Below are positions 42,245-51,285 of a stretch of DNA of 64,000 nucleotides, piece after piece. The DNA is from DATJPR01 sp963752915 (lineage in GTDB: Bacteria > Bacteroidota > Ignavibacteria > UBA10030 > UBA6906): assembly GCA_963752915.1 (NCBI GenBank), contig CAVVZZ010000015.1, positions 124,001-188,000 on the forward strand, read 5' to 3'. The translations under genes and the position numbers were made by a program. The stretch's first letter is position 1, and each line of letters starts with the position of its first letter. Under the pieces are notes generated by a model. That model saw nothing but the letters and a program-made list of their open reading frames with translations. It did not search any database and was not told the origin of the DNA.

Positions 42245-43675
42245 GTGCGACTATCATCCGTCTCACTCATGACCGGCCTGCTTTTCAGCGTGCAGTTGTG
42301 TGCGGCGGGAGAATCACCGTTCTCGACCTGGTTTACCGGGGCGACGTTACGGGTTGACTATTATGATACCGGCACAAAGGGACAGGAAATTCTCAGCCTC
42401 GACCGGCTGATCCTGGAAGGGGAATGGCCGGGAAGCCGGACGAACCTGGTGGATACATTGAATCTCGGAGAATATCTTGCCCGAGTGTTCGACCGTTCGA
42501 CCAACACGCTCATCTATTCGACCGGGTTCTCGTCGCTGTTCAACGAATGGCAGACGACCGATGAAGCGCTGGCCGGGGTGTACCGGACTTTCTCGGCGAC
42601 CGTACGCATCCCGAATCCGAAGCGTGAGGTGCAGATCGTCATTTCGCGTCGTGACAAGAACATGATGTTTCATGAACTCTTTTCGACGGTCATTGACCCG
42701 AACTCGCCGACCGCCATTGACCGATCACACAAGACCGGCCCTTTCCCTGTCCGCGAGCTTACGCACAACGGACCGTCCGCCGAAAAGGTGGACCTGGTGA
42801 TCCTCGGTGACGGGTACACCCGCGAGGAGATGGCGAAATTCCGGGCAGACGCAAAGCATTTCAACGATGTGATGTTCTCGACTCCGCCCTTCAGCACGCA
42901 CAAGAATGAATTCAACGTGTGGACGGTCGAAGTAGAGTCTCCGGAATCCGGGATCAGCATCCCGGACAAGAATGTCTGGAAGGCGAGCGCTCTCGGGTGC
43001 GCCTACAACACGTTTGGTTCCGCACGCTATGTCCTTACTTCCGCAAACCAGCGTTTACGTGACATCGCTGCCGCAGCGCCATACGATTTTGTCCTGATCC
43101 TGATCAACGATACGCGATACGGGGGAGGCGGGATCTATCAGCTCTACTCCATCACGTACACGAAGGAGCTGACGAAGGGAGAAGAGTGGCAGATGGATTA
43201 TATGTACGTCCACGAGTTCGGCCATTCCTTCGGCGGGCTGGCGGACGAATACTACACGTCGTCCACGGGATACAACGACTTCTATCAGTCTGGTGTGGAG
43301 CCCTGGGAGCCGAACGTGACGGCTCTCCTGAACCGGTCGAATGTGAAATGGCAGAGCTCTCTCACCCCGGGTGTTGCGATCCCGACGCCGTGGGAAAAAG
43401 GAACGTACGACAGCCTGGAGGCATTGCGAGGGAAGCTCGATCGGCTCGCGCCGGACTACTATGAAAAGCGTGAGCCGTTCATGAAGGCGGAGACGGAGAT
43501 ACTGAAAACACCAAAGCTCGCCGGCGTGGTCGGCGCATTTGAGGGGGCGGGATATGTCTCCCGCGGGCTGTATCGGCCGTCACTCGATTGCAGGATGTTC
43601 TCGTTGAGCCTTGTCGGGTTTGATCCGGTCTGCAGCGCGGCAATTGAGCGGGTGATCGCATGGTACGCACGATGA
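42245..43675 (+). CDS. Secreted M64-family (IgA peptidase-like) metalloprotease
   Basis: A 476-residue zinc metallopeptidase with a signal peptide (SSVSLMTGLLFSVQLCAAG). The N-terminal ~150 residues form the family's beta domain, and the catalytic domain starts at LVILGDGYTREEM. The zinc site is HEFGHSFGGLADEYY (HExxH with the downstream His/Glu pattern of M64). A GTG start at 42245 is preceded by GGAGG (42236-42240). It lacks the T9SS sorting domain seen in neighbours, so the final location is unclear. It is divergent from the esterase gene and next to unknown envelope genes on the other strand. Confidence 0.9.
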   Translation: MRLSSVSLMTGLLFSVQLCAAGESPFSTWFTGATLRVDYYDTGTKGQEILSLDRLILEGEWPGSRTNLVDTLNLGEYLARVFDRSTNTLIYSTGFSSLFNEWQTTDEALAGVYRTFSATVRIPNPKREVQIVISRRDKNMMFHELFSTVIDPNSPTAIDRSHKTGPFPVRELTHNGPSAEKVDLVILGDGYTREEMAKFRADAKHFNDVMFSTPPFSTHKNEFNVWTVEVESPESGISIPDKNVWKASALGCAYNTFGSARYVLTSANQRLRDIAAAAPYDFVLILINDTRYGGGGIYQLYSITYTKELTKGEEWQMDYMYVHEFGHSFGGLADEYYTSSTGYNDFYQSGVEPWEPNVTALLNRSNVKWQSSLTPGVAIPTPWEKGTYDSLEALRGKLDRLAPDYYEKREPFMKAETEILKTPKLAGVVGAFEGAGYVSRGLYRPSLDCRMFSLSLVGFDPVCSAAIERVIAWYAR

Positions 43676-43726
43676 TGCGGCTGAGGCAGGGAGGGCATAC
43701 CGACTCCCTGCCTCTCGCATCAGAGT

Positions 43727-44992
43727 TCAGGCGGCAGACGGAGGAGGGACCGGGGTTTTGGGTTTCCGGGAAAGCACCCACCACGCGCCGATCGCGATTA
43801 CAATGATGCCCAGGATGTAGAGGATCAGCTTGAAGTCGATGGTCTTCTGGCCGAGTTCGCTGACCGTCTTGTCGAGCGTCGCGTATTCGGTGCGTCCGAG
43901 AACGCCATCCTTCATCAGGGATTCCCTCCACTCCTTGTCGATGCGCTCCCGCCACACCCCGTCCACAAACGTCGAGACATCACCGTTTCCGTCTTTGTAG
44001 GATGCGACCAGGGCGTTCACGGACGCCGAGAACGAAGGTCCATCGGTGAAATGATTGATGGGAATTTGTTTTGCCGTGAACTCCTTCTCGATGGAACTCC
44101 AGTAGTCCCGCATCAGCGTTGTGTCCCACGCGCTCATCATCGAATCGACCTGTGTTGGCATCCCTTGCGCGAGAGCGGGAAGCCCCTGTTTGGTCGACCC
44201 CTTCTTCTCGGGTGTGGATATCGCCGCGCGGCGTTCCGCTGCAGTGGCGACATCTTTGAGCTTTCCGCTCAGCCCGTTCCATCGGGAGCGGAACGCCTGA
44301 AACTGATCGACCAGACTCGCATAGTCTTTCGGCTGCAGCTGCGTGGTTTGCAGGAAGCGCACGTTGTCGCTGGCGACAGCGTACACGCGGGCCATGACGT
44401 TGGATTGCTGCAGGTGCCCTTCGATCCGTTCTTTTTCAATGTCGGACGCCTGGCTCATGTTCCGGTCATACGGGAGGAAGATCGAATCGATGAGAGAGAA
44501 AATGAGTTTGTCATTCGCCTGCAGATTCGCGGTCAGGCGTTTGACGGCTTCGCGGAGCGACGCGACGTTCTTCTTTGATTCCTGAAGGTCCGAAAACAGT
44601 TGTGCCCGCTCGGTGGAGAGCGTGTCGAGGCGGCTGTTGATGACGGCGATCGTTGTCTCGAGTTCGACGATCTTCACCCCCTGGGTCTGAATCGTCGACG
44701 TCCGTCCATATGCGATGTCATACTGCTGGCGGAGGGCAGCGATTCGCCCGTCGAACGTTTCCGGTGCAAGTGCCTTGTCGAGGAAGTCTTTCTTCGGCTG
44801 AAAGTCGAGGGCCAGGGCGTCGATTTGTGTTTTGATCGCATCGAGACCCTGGGGTGTGTTCGACGAATCCATCGCGGCCTTGATGGCGGCGGATCGTTTT
44901 TCGAACCATTGCAACGTGCTGTAATCGGATTCCTGCGCGACGACAAGGCCGGTGAGTACGACGAGAAATAGCACTAGGCTGAAGAGCTTCAT
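43727..44992 (-). CDS. Unknown coiled-coil envelope protein with C-terminal membrane anchor
   Basis: A 421-residue protein. It has an N-terminal signal (KLFSLVLFLVVLTGLVVAQ), a long helical region rich in heptad-like hydrophobics (about residues 95-175, TTIAVINSRLDTLSTERAQL), and a C-terminal membrane segment (FKLILYILGIIVIAIGAWWVL) ending in a short basic/Pro tail. This arrangement fits a periplasmic coiled coil held to the inner membrane. I recognise no family. Its start overlaps the upstream lipoprotein gene by 4 nt, so the two are translationally coupled and presumably work together. Confidence 0.75.
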   Translation of the reverse strand: MKLFSLVLFLVVLTGLVVAQESDYSTLQWFEKRSAAIKAAMDSSNTPQGLDAIKTQIDALALDFQPKKDFLDKALAPETFDGRIAALRQQYDIAYGRTSTIQTQGVKIVELETTIAVINSRLDTLSTERAQLFSDLQESKKNVASLREAVKRLTANLQANDKLIFSLIDSIFLPYDRNMSQASDIEKERIEGHLQQSNVMARVYAVASDNVRFLQTTQLQPKDYASLVDQFQAFRSRWNGLSGKLKDVATAAERRAAISTPEKKGSTKQGLPALAQGMPTQVDSMMSAWDTTLMRDYWSSIEKEFTAKQIPINHFTDGPSFSASVNALVASYKDGNGDVSTFVDGVWRERIDKEWRESLMKDGVLGRTEYATLDKTVSELGQKTIDFKLILYILGIIVIAIGAWWVLSRKPKTPVPPPSAA

Positions 44993-45450
44993 TTGGAGGT
45001 TCCTTCTGCGATGTCACTGTGAGTCAGGAGTCTGCGGAAGCCATCGCTGTCGAGCAACTCGACGTACGGCGGTCGGAGGTTGAATGCGGGATTGCGAAGT
45101 CCGGTTTCGGAAACTTCGATGATGTTCTCCTTTGACAGCGCATTTTCACCGGGGCTGAACACATAGACGTTCTTGAAACCTTGCGCCGTGAAGAAATAGT
45201 ATCCTTCATCGCTGCGGAGGATCCGGACCTGTTTGCCGATCAATGCGGTGGAGTCCTGCAATTCCTTCTCCGCGATTTTTGCGACGCTGAAGGTGAGGCC
45301 GTGACGGTCTGAACTCACATGGTTGTTTCGGTCGACAGTTGCGACCTCTTCCACAGGCCATCCATACCGTACGTGCTCGAGCGTCAGCGATGAGCACGAG
45401 GTCAGGAGAACAGAAAGGATGAAAAGAGGGCTGAAGTGGACGATCCGCAT
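44989..45450 (-). CDS. Unknown lipoprotein coupled to the coiled-coil protein
   Basis: A 153-residue lipoprotein: the signal ends in the lipobox LLTSC (Cys19), which Lgt (2033) would modify. The mature part is mostly beta-type (QVRILRSDEGYYFFTAQGFKNVYVF, PPYVELLDSDGFRRLL). I do not recognise a family. It overlaps the next gene by 4 nt. A strong TTGCAT-N17-TATAAT promoter lies 50 nt upstream of its ATG, divergent from that of the receiver gene. Confidence 0.78.
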   Translation of the reverse strand: MRIVHFSPLFILSVLLTSCSSLTLEHVRYGWPVEEVATVDRNNHVSSDRHGLTFSVAKIAEKELQDSTALIGKQVRILRSDEGYYFFTAQGFKNVYVFSPGENALSKENIIEVSETGLRNPAFNLRPPYVELLDSDGFRRLLTHSDIAEGTSK

Positions 45451-45500
45451 TGATGACCCCTTAAAATGTGATTGGAGACAGGGAGGGAGAATGACCGATG

Positions 45501-45529
45501 ATTATAGCAAGAAAATACGAATAATGCAA
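45501..45529 (-). promoter_or_regulatory. Promoter for the lipoprotein/coiled-coil pair
   Basis: On the minus strand TTGCAT (45524-45529), 17 nt, TATAAT (45501-45506). Transcription would begin near 45494, about 44 nt before the ATG. Confidence 0.7.
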
Positions 45530-45766
45530 TTCCCGTGATTGCTGTGCCGCAAAACACATATCAAAGTTGCTTAATTCGCCGCAGAGGAGTATATTTTCTC
45601 GATTGCCCGCCTTCGCACCTCCTCGACCACGCAACGGACCGGTGTCGAGTCCCACATACACGTTGAGCTGCATCGACTGTGCTATGCGAGTATCTTGTCC
45701 GCATTTCCGCGAATGGTTCCGGCGGACTTCGTCGCGGCGCTGAAGATTCGAACTACAAGCTAGAAA
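45530..45766. other. Divergent gap with receiver-gene leader
   Basis: Between the lipoprotein and receiver genes (45451-45766 in all) both promoters are visible, but no gene. The plus-strand leader from about 45602 to 45766 is long (about 165 nt) for a simple transcript; I see no clear riboswitch or terminator in it. Confidence 0.4.
45567..45595 (+). promoter_or_regulatory. Promoter for the receiver-PEBP pair
   Basis: TTGCTT (45567-45572), 17 nt, TATATT (45590-45595). Confidence 0.65.
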
Positions 45767-46204
45767 ATGCCAAAGAGTATCCGTCATACACCAGGCAGGA
45801 ACATTCTGATTGTCGAGGATAGTCAGGACTTCTCCAACCTCCTCAAGTTCATTGTCGAGGATGATGGGTTCGTCGGAATCCAGTTCCCCCTCGATGGAAC
45901 CAGCATCGTTGAATGGGCAAAGGAACACAAGCCAGCGGTTGTCTTGATGGATCTCACGCTTCGACGCAAGCCGGGGATGGACTTTATCGAAGACTTGAAG
46001 GCGGAGAAGGAAACAAAACACATCCCCATCATCATTATCACTGGCCGGGAATTGTCTCAGCGTGAGATCGTCGGATTCCAGCTCCGGGACATTGGGTACC
46101 TGAGAAAGGGGCGGGTTGAGCTGGATGAGATCCGTGCCGAGATCCGTAAGGCGGCCGGCGTTCCCGCGCCGAAGGCGGCACCGGGGAAGACGAAGCCCGC
46201 ATGA
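45767..46204 (+). CDS. Stand-alone response-regulator receiver protein
   Basis: A 145-residue receiver with no output domain. The acidic pair is in ILIVEDSQDF, the phospho-accepting Asp in AVVLMDLTLRRKPGMDF, the switch Thr in IPIIIITGRELS and the Lys near YLRKG. A Pro/Ala/Lys tail (PAPKAAPGKTKPA) follows. Without an output domain it probably works through protein contacts, as CheY or Spo0F do. Its stop overlaps the start of a PEBP-family gene (ATGA). The sensor is not adjacent; the large histidine kinase at 52037 is a candidate. The gene has its own promoter. Confidence 0.9.
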   Translation: MPKSIRHTPGRNILIVEDSQDFSNLLKFIVEDDGFVGIQFPLDGTSIVEWAKEHKPAVVLMDLTLRRKPGMDFIEDLKAEKETKHIPIIIITGRELSQREIVGFQLRDIGYLRKGRVELDEIRAEIRKAAGVPAPKAAPGKTKPA

Positions 46205-46683
46205 ATGTGTTCTGTCCCATACTGGTCGGGGGACAGTTCCTGCCTGCACGTTCGATGAATCGCGCCATGCCCGGCGGGCGGGATGAATCTCCCCGCATCG
46301 AGTGGTCCGACGTTCCAGCGCAGACGAAGTCGTTTTGCCTCACGGTCTCCGATCTGGATGCCGGCCCTTCCCCTCAAACCCTCTGGTCCATCATCAATAT
46401 CCCGTTCGAAACCCGATCGCTCCTCCCAAACGCTTCTCTCGCGACGGAACACCTGCCGTCGGAGTGCGTCCAGCTGACCAATACGATCGGGAACCAGCGC
46501 TATGACGGGCCCAACCTTCTGCCCGACAGCAACCCGCATAGGATCTCCTTCGAGCTCACTGCGCTCTCGGTTCAGAAATTGAACGTAGGATTGTTTACGC
46601 CGGTCGACGAACGTCTGAAGGCAATCCAATCAAAGACCATTGAACGTGCAGTCCTGAATGCCGTCGCAACGAGAAGTCGCTAG
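46201..46683 (+). CDS. YbhB/YbcL-family (PEBP-like) protein
   Basis: A 160-residue protein of the phosphatidylethanolamine-binding protein superfamily, the bacterial relatives of Raf kinase inhibitor protein. The pattern fits: GGRDESPRIEWSDVPAQTKSF, then LTVSDLDAGP, SIINIPF, and the ligand-pocket part RYDGPNLLPDSNPHRISFEL. Function in bacteria is poorly known; some bind phosphorylated small molecules. It is translationally coupled to the receiver gene (4-nt overlap), which hints at a signalling role here, in parallel to eukaryotic members that bind kinases; this is speculative. It is convergent with the NUDIX gene. Confidence 0.85.
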   Translation: MNVFCPILVGGQFLPARSMNRAMPGGRDESPRIEWSDVPAQTKSFCLTVSDLDAGPSPQTLWSIINIPFETRSLLPNASLATEHLPSECVQLTNTIGNQRYDGPNLLPDSNPHRISFELTALSVQKLNVGLFTPVDERLKAIQSKTIERAVLNAVATRSR

Positions 46684-46722
46684 GCCGGAAGATCTGCAAT
46701 CGTTCTCCACGACGTCCGTTTT

Positions 46723-47319
46723 TCACAAGGAACGAACGGCCGGGGGCTGATCGCTGTCGACCCATTCCAGGAACTGAAGAACGAGGCGATACGTAAGGCC
46801 CCAGAGCGGAGGCTTATCGCCCTGCGGTAGACGAAAGGCGGGTCTGGTGAATTCGCGATCGCCGAAGTGAACGGCGGCTTCTCCATGTCGTGCAGGGTCA
46901 CGCAGGTCGTTCAACGGGACCCAGAAAGCCTCTTTCACTTCGTTGCTGAGGCGGAGGTGGCGTTTCTCTGTGAGCCCGTAGACAAAGCAGGAGACGCGCA
47001 CGTGGAGCCGGGTGCCTCCGACATCGGACAACCGGCCGAGATAGCGCTCGCGGCGAAGGTCGATGCCAACTTCCTCAAGGGTCTCCCGTTCTGCCGTCCC
47101 CCGCAACGCGGTGTCTCCCTCTTCCATCTTACCCCCCGGAAATCCTACATTGCCCGACCAGGGGTCTGCTTCATGAGCCGCCCGTTCGATGAACAGCACG
47201 CGAAGCCCGAGATCATCCGGACACAGGATGAGCGATACAGCCGCCGGGACGACGGCGAAGTCGGTCACGAGTTCCGGCATTCGGAGGGAGAGAGCCCGTT
47301 CAATGGCGTCATACGTCAT
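46723..47319 (-). CDS. NUDIX hydrolase (CoA pyrophosphatase-like)
   Basis: A NUDIX hydrolase of about 198 residues from the start at 47319 (TYDAIERALSLRM); in-frame ATGs at 47343 and 47388 are alternatives. The NUDIX box is complete: GGKMEEGDTALRG followed by AERETLEEVGID. The N-terminal LILCPDDLGLRVLFIERAAHEADPWSG resembles the CoA/8-oxo-dGTP-type YeaB/NudL group, which cleaves CoA to 4'-phosphopantetheine and 3',5'-ADP. It comes after pepT and the OPT transporter on the minus strand, so may be co-transcribed. Substrate remains an inference. Confidence 0.87.
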   Translation of the reverse strand: MTYDAIERALSLRMPELVTDFAVVPAAVSLILCPDDLGLRVLFIERAAHEADPWSGNVGFPGGKMEEGDTALRGTAERETLEEVGIDLRRERYLGRLSDVGGTRLHVRVSCFVYGLTEKRHLRLSNEVKEAFWVPLNDLRDPARHGEAAVHFGDREFTRPAFRLPQGDKPPLWGLTYRLVLQFLEWVDSDQPPAVRSL

Positions 47320-47421
47320 CGTAAATTCCGAAAAAGCCGGCATCGGCTTGATGCTCCGGGCTCCCTTTCTCCGCCCCGACCTCTGCAATCACCGTCGTTC
47401 TGCCACTGAGATCGCCATGTC

Positions 47422-49437
47422 TTAGGCGTTGTCCGGTTTCGCCCTGAGGCTCTCCCAAACAGCGTACGCGACGAGAAGAACGAACATGATGAGCCCGGTG
47501 ATTTCCCCGTTGGTGCTTTCCGCCCAGTTCGTGAAATACCAGGTCTGCACTCCGAGATTGAGGGAACTCTTCAACGACTGATCGAGGAACCGGAGAAACG
47601 CGTAGAACACTCCAAACAGCGCTCCCCCCGCAATGAATCCTGAGGCGATCAACGTCCCGCGCGAGAAGCGGGACTGGTTCAATCGCTCGTCCTTGGTCCT
47701 TGATGTCACGAACCAGGCGACGATGCCCCCGATCAGCAGGGGAGTGTTGAGTTCCTGTGGAATATACATCCCGAGGGCGAACGCCAGCGGCGGGATCCCG
47801 AGCATCGTCATCAGCAATGCGATTATGGCGCCGACGATATACAGCATCCAGGGCGTGGGGGCATTGGACATCAACGGCTGGATGACGGCTGCCATGGCGT
47901 TCGCCTGCGGTGCCACCATCGCCCCCTCCCCTTTGAACCCGTAGGTCTGATTCAGCACGTATATCACCCCGCCGACAGTTGCCGCGGAGATGATCACGCC
48001 GAGGAACTTCCACCGTTCCTGATTCCTCGGGGTCGTCCCGATCCAGTACCCGATTTTGAGGTCGGTGATGAACCCCCCCGCGACGGAAAGCGCGGTGCAC
48101 ACCACGCCCCCGATGATCAATGCGCTCACCATGCCGGACGTGCCGGTCAGACCAACCTGGACCAGCACAAACGAAGAGAGGATCAGCGTCATCAGTGTCA
48201 TGCCGCTGACCGGGTTCGTCCCGACAATCGCGGTCGCATTCGCGGCCACGGTGGTGAAAAGAAACGCGATGATGATCACGATCAACAACCCCACGACGGC
48301 ATGCCCTGCATTGAAGACGACACCGCCGACAAAGAAGACGAAGATCAGGAGGGCCGTCAGAAGGATCAGCACCATCGTAAAGAGCATCGTGATGTCCCGC
48401 TGCGTTCTCGGCGTCTCCGTTTCGCTTGCGGCATGGCGATGGAAGATTTCACGATAGGCAAGCGTGAACGCGCCGGCAATGATCTTCGAAGAACGGACGA
48501 TCCCCACAATCCCCGCCATCGCGATACCGCCAATCCCGATCTGCCGGACATAGTTCCGGAAGATCTCTTCGGCTGACATGTTGCTGATGAGCTTCGTCAC
48601 CGTTGAACCGAGGGGAACGGCAAGTCCACTCCCGGCATAGTGGACGAGCGGGATGAGGACGAACCACGAAAGCAGGGAGCCCGCCGTGATGATGGCGGAG
48701 TATTTCAGCCCGACAATATATCCCAGTCCGAACACCATCGCCGATACGTCAAGTCTGAACACGATCTTCGCTTTCTCGGCGATCGCTGCGCCGAATGAAA
48801 CCATCCGGGAGGTGATGACTTCCGACCAGAAGCCGAACGCGTTGAACGTGAAGTCGAACAATCCACCGATGATGCCGCTCGTCACCAGGACCTTCGCCTG
48901 ATTTCCGCCTTTCTCCCCGGCGACGAGGATCTCCGTTGTGGCAGTGGCCTCGGGAAAGGGGAGCTTGCCATGCATATCTTTGACGAAGAATTTCCGGAAC
49001 GGAATCATGAAAAGGATTCCCAGAAATCCGCCGAACGCAGAAGCGAAGAACACCTGGAAGAATGACGTTGGGAGATCGAGGATATACAGCGCGGGAATGG
49101 TGAAGATCGCTCCGGCCACGATGACTCCCGAGCTCGCGCCGATCGACTGAATGATGACATTCTGACCGAGGGCCTGGGAGCGGCGACTGACGGTCGAAAT
49201 GCCGACTGCAAGGATCGCGATGGGGATGGCAGCCTCAAAGACCTGCCCGATTTTGAGTCCGGAATATGCGGCGGCCGCCGAAAAGAGGATCGCCATAACG
49301 ATCCCCCAGCCGACCGAATAGGGCGTCACTTCAGGGGGGGTGGATTTTGCAGACAGAATTGGTTGGTACTCTATTCCCGGGGGAAGTTCCTTGTAGGCGT
49401 TCTCCGGCAGGTCGCCGGTCGGTCCCTGATGCTCCAT
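47422..49437 (-). CDS. Oligopeptide transporter of the OPT family
   Basis: A 671-residue inner-membrane transporter with about 14-16 hydrophobic segments. It starts with a short hydrophilic part (LPENAYKELPPGIEYQPIL), typical of bacterial OPT proteins, then the first helix pair TPYSVGWGIVMAILFSAAAAY with GLKIGQVFEAAIP. OPT proteins import small peptides, usually with protons. It lies 21 nt after pepT on the same strand, so import and hydrolysis of di/tripeptides are coupled in one operon. Metal-chelate transport (YSL branch) is less likely in this context. Confidence 0.92.
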   Translation of the reverse strand: MEHQGPTGDLPENAYKELPPGIEYQPILSAKSTPPEVTPYSVGWGIVMAILFSAAAAYSGLKIGQVFEAAIPIAILAVGISTVSRRSQALGQNVIIQSIGASSGVIVAGAIFTIPALYILDLPTSFFQVFFASAFGGFLGILFMIPFRKFFVKDMHGKLPFPEATATTEILVAGEKGGNQAKVLVTSGIIGGLFDFTFNAFGFWSEVITSRMVSFGAAIAEKAKIVFRLDVSAMVFGLGYIVGLKYSAIITAGSLLSWFVLIPLVHYAGSGLAVPLGSTVTKLISNMSAEEIFRNYVRQIGIGGIAMAGIVGIVRSSKIIAGAFTLAYREIFHRHAASETETPRTQRDITMLFTMVLILLTALLIFVFFVGGVVFNAGHAVVGLLIVIIIAFLFTTVAANATAIVGTNPVSGMTLMTLILSSFVLVQVGLTGTSGMVSALIIGGVVCTALSVAGGFITDLKIGYWIGTTPRNQERWKFLGVIISAATVGGVIYVLNQTYGFKGEGAMVAPQANAMAAVIQPLMSNAPTPWMLYIVGAIIALLMTMLGIPPLAFALGMYIPQELNTPLLIGGIVAWFVTSRTKDERLNQSRFSRGTLIASGFIAGGALFGVFYAFLRFLDQSLKSSLNLGVQTWYFTNWAESTNGEITGLIMFVLLVAYAVWESLRAKPDNA

Positions 49438-49458
49438 GAGAGGGGTTCCTTTGTTGGC

Positions 49459-50715
49459 TTAGTGAGAGCAGATCTCCGCCCATACCTGAACAAGCTGGAC
49501 GGTTGTGCGAATGGAAGCATTCATCCCCTCTACGGATAACCATTCTGTCGGACCATGATAGTTCTGGCCGCCGGTGAAGATGTTCGGGCAAGGAAGGCCG
49601 CGTTCGGTGAGGCGCGATCCGTCCGTTCCTCCGCGGATCGGAACCCATTTCGGTTCGAGTCCGGCGCGCTGTGTTGCCGTCCACATCGCCTCCAGGCCCC
49701 GCGGGTCTTTGTCGAGCCAGTACCGCATATTCCTGTACGATTCGGCAATCTTCAACTCGATCCTGGCCTTCGGGTGGAGCGGCTGAACATCAGCGATGAT
49801 GGCACGCAGGAAGTCGGCCTGCTTCTTCAGGCCGTCGGTGTCGAAATCACGGAGGAGCAGCTTGAGCGTCGATTTTGCCTCCTCCCCTTCGATGATGTGC
49901 GGGTGGATGTACGGCTCATATCCCTCGGTGGTCTCCGGCGCCATGTCGCGCGGCAGCCGGACAATAATATCGGCCAGCGCCCGGATGGAATTCACCATGA
50001 TATTCTTTGCACTGCCTGGATGGATGTTCCTGCCGTGCACTGTGATGGTTGCGCCGTCCGCACTGAACGTCTCCTTGTTCAATTCTCCCGGAGTGTCGCC
50101 GTCGACGGTATAGGCGAACGCAGCGCCGAACTGTTTGATGTCGAAATACTTCGTGCCATTGCCGACTTCTTCGTCGGGCGTGAAGGCGATCTTTACCTCG
50201 CCGTGGAGAGTGTCAGGCGAATTCACGAGCGTCTGAACGAGGGTCATGATGATCGCGAGCCCCGCCTTGTCATCCGCTCCCAGCAACGTCGTCCCGTCCG
50301 AGGTGACGATCTGCTTTCCGATATTGTGTTGAAGCTCCGGATTCTCACTGGCGCGGATGACAACATTCGGGTCCCCGGAGAGGACTACGTCGCCGCCCGC
50401 ATACGTCATGACGTTCGGCTTTACCCCGGTTCCGCTCGCTGAAGGAGAAGTATCGACATGTGCGATAAATCCGATCGCCGGGACTTTGCCGAATGCGGGA
50501 TGTCCCTTCGGAAGATTTGACGGCACGGACGCAATGACGTATCCGTATTTGTCAATCGTAGCATTTCGGACTCCCATCTCTTTCAGTTCACTCAAAAGGA
50601 GATTAAGCAAGTCGAACTGCTTGCGCGTGCTCGGATATTCTTCACTGTCGTCCTTGGATTGGGTGTCGATTTTGACGTAGCGGAGAAACCGTTCCAGGCC
50701 TGTCTGGTTGATCAT
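49459..50715 (-). CDS. pepT: Peptidase T (tripeptide aminopeptidase)
   Basis: A cytoplasmic dizinc M20 peptidase that removes the N-terminal residue of tripeptides. The 418-residue protein starts at 50715 (INQTGLERFLRYVKIDTQS), with AGAGGA-like AGAGGATC 5 nt upstream; an ATG ten codons earlier is unlikely. Metal ligands are visible in FIAHVDTSPSASG, LLGADDKAGLAII (Asp), TPDEEVGNGTKYFD (Glu pair) and CPNIFTGGQNYHGP (C-terminal His). The following gene is an OPT peptide transporter, which supports the role in using imported peptides. Confidence 0.95.
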   Translation of the reverse strand: MINQTGLERFLRYVKIDTQSKDDSEEYPSTRKQFDLLNLLLSELKEMGVRNATIDKYGYVIASVPSNLPKGHPAFGKVPAIGFIAHVDTSPSASGTGVKPNVMTYAGGDVVLSGDPNVVIRASENPELQHNIGKQIVTSDGTTLLGADDKAGLAIIMTLVQTLVNSPDTLHGEVKIAFTPDEEVGNGTKYFDIKQFGAAFAYTVDGDTPGELNKETFSADGATITVHGRNIHPGSAKNIMVNSIRALADIIVRLPRDMAPETTEGYEPYIHPHIIEGEEAKSTLKLLLRDFDTDGLKKQADFLRAIIADVQPLHPKARIELKIAESYRNMRYWLDKDPRGLEAMWTATQRAGLEPKWVPIRGGTDGSRLTERGLPCPNIFTGGQNYHGPTEWLSVEGMNASIRTTVQLVQVWAEICSH

Positions 50716-50848
50716 GGGGATCCTCTGGGGGTGAATTGAGACCAAGGAAGATACGCCTTTTCGGTGAAAATCGGAAGAAAAATGAACAAAATGGAGGGCA
50801 GGGAGTGTTATATAGCAAACTCAGTCGCGCACTATCCGGAGATCAAGA

Positions 50849-51262
50849 ATGAGATTTGTATCAGCGTTCGGTGTGATCGCTGCGGTCGGAGTGCTGTCCA
50901 TCCCCGCAGTCGTAAAACCGGCAGATACCCCCGCAAATATTGATCGTGGAAAATACCTTGCCGAGAATGTCGCAATGTGCATTCAATGCCACACCCCCCG
51001 TGACGAAGAAGGGAACCTCCTGCGCTCACAACTCTTTCAGGGTGCACCCGTCCCCTTCGTCTCTCCGTACCCGAATAGCCGCTGGGCGAACACGGCTCCT
51101 TCCATTGTCGGGCTCCCCCAATACACAACGAACCAGGCGGTGAAGCTTCTAACGACCGGAGTCTCCCGCACCGGGACATCTCTCCGCTCTCCGATGCCGC
51201 CGTTTCGCATGAGTGAGAACGACGCTCGCGACATTATCGCCTATCTCAAATCCATCGAATAA
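50849..51262 (+). CDS. Small periplasmic c-type cytochrome
   Basis: A 137-residue protein with a signal peptide (RFVSAFGVIAAVGVLSIPA) and one haem-binding motif CIQCH (about residues 44-48). A Met-containing C-terminal stretch (SLRSPMPPFRMSENDARDI) may give the sixth haem ligand. It has the monohaem fold of the class I type, resembling the cytochrome subunits of periplasmic dehydrogenases. GGAGATCA precedes the ATG. It could accept electrons from the molybdenum hydroxylase at 36935-39516, but the genes are 11 kb apart. Confidence 0.88.
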   Translation: MRFVSAFGVIAAVGVLSIPAVVKPADTPANIDRGKYLAENVAMCIQCHTPRDEEGNLLRSQLFQGAPVPFVSPYPNSRWANTAPSIVGLPQYTTNQAVKLLTTGVSRTGTSLRSPMPPFRMSENDARDIIAYLKSIE

Positions 51263-51285
51263 CGGTCCGGGCTGGGCGACGAGAT

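Noticed and set aside
45461..46249. Minus-strand open frame (262 codons) over the receiver gene
   Set aside because: The plus-strand receiver has all conserved residues and its own promoter.
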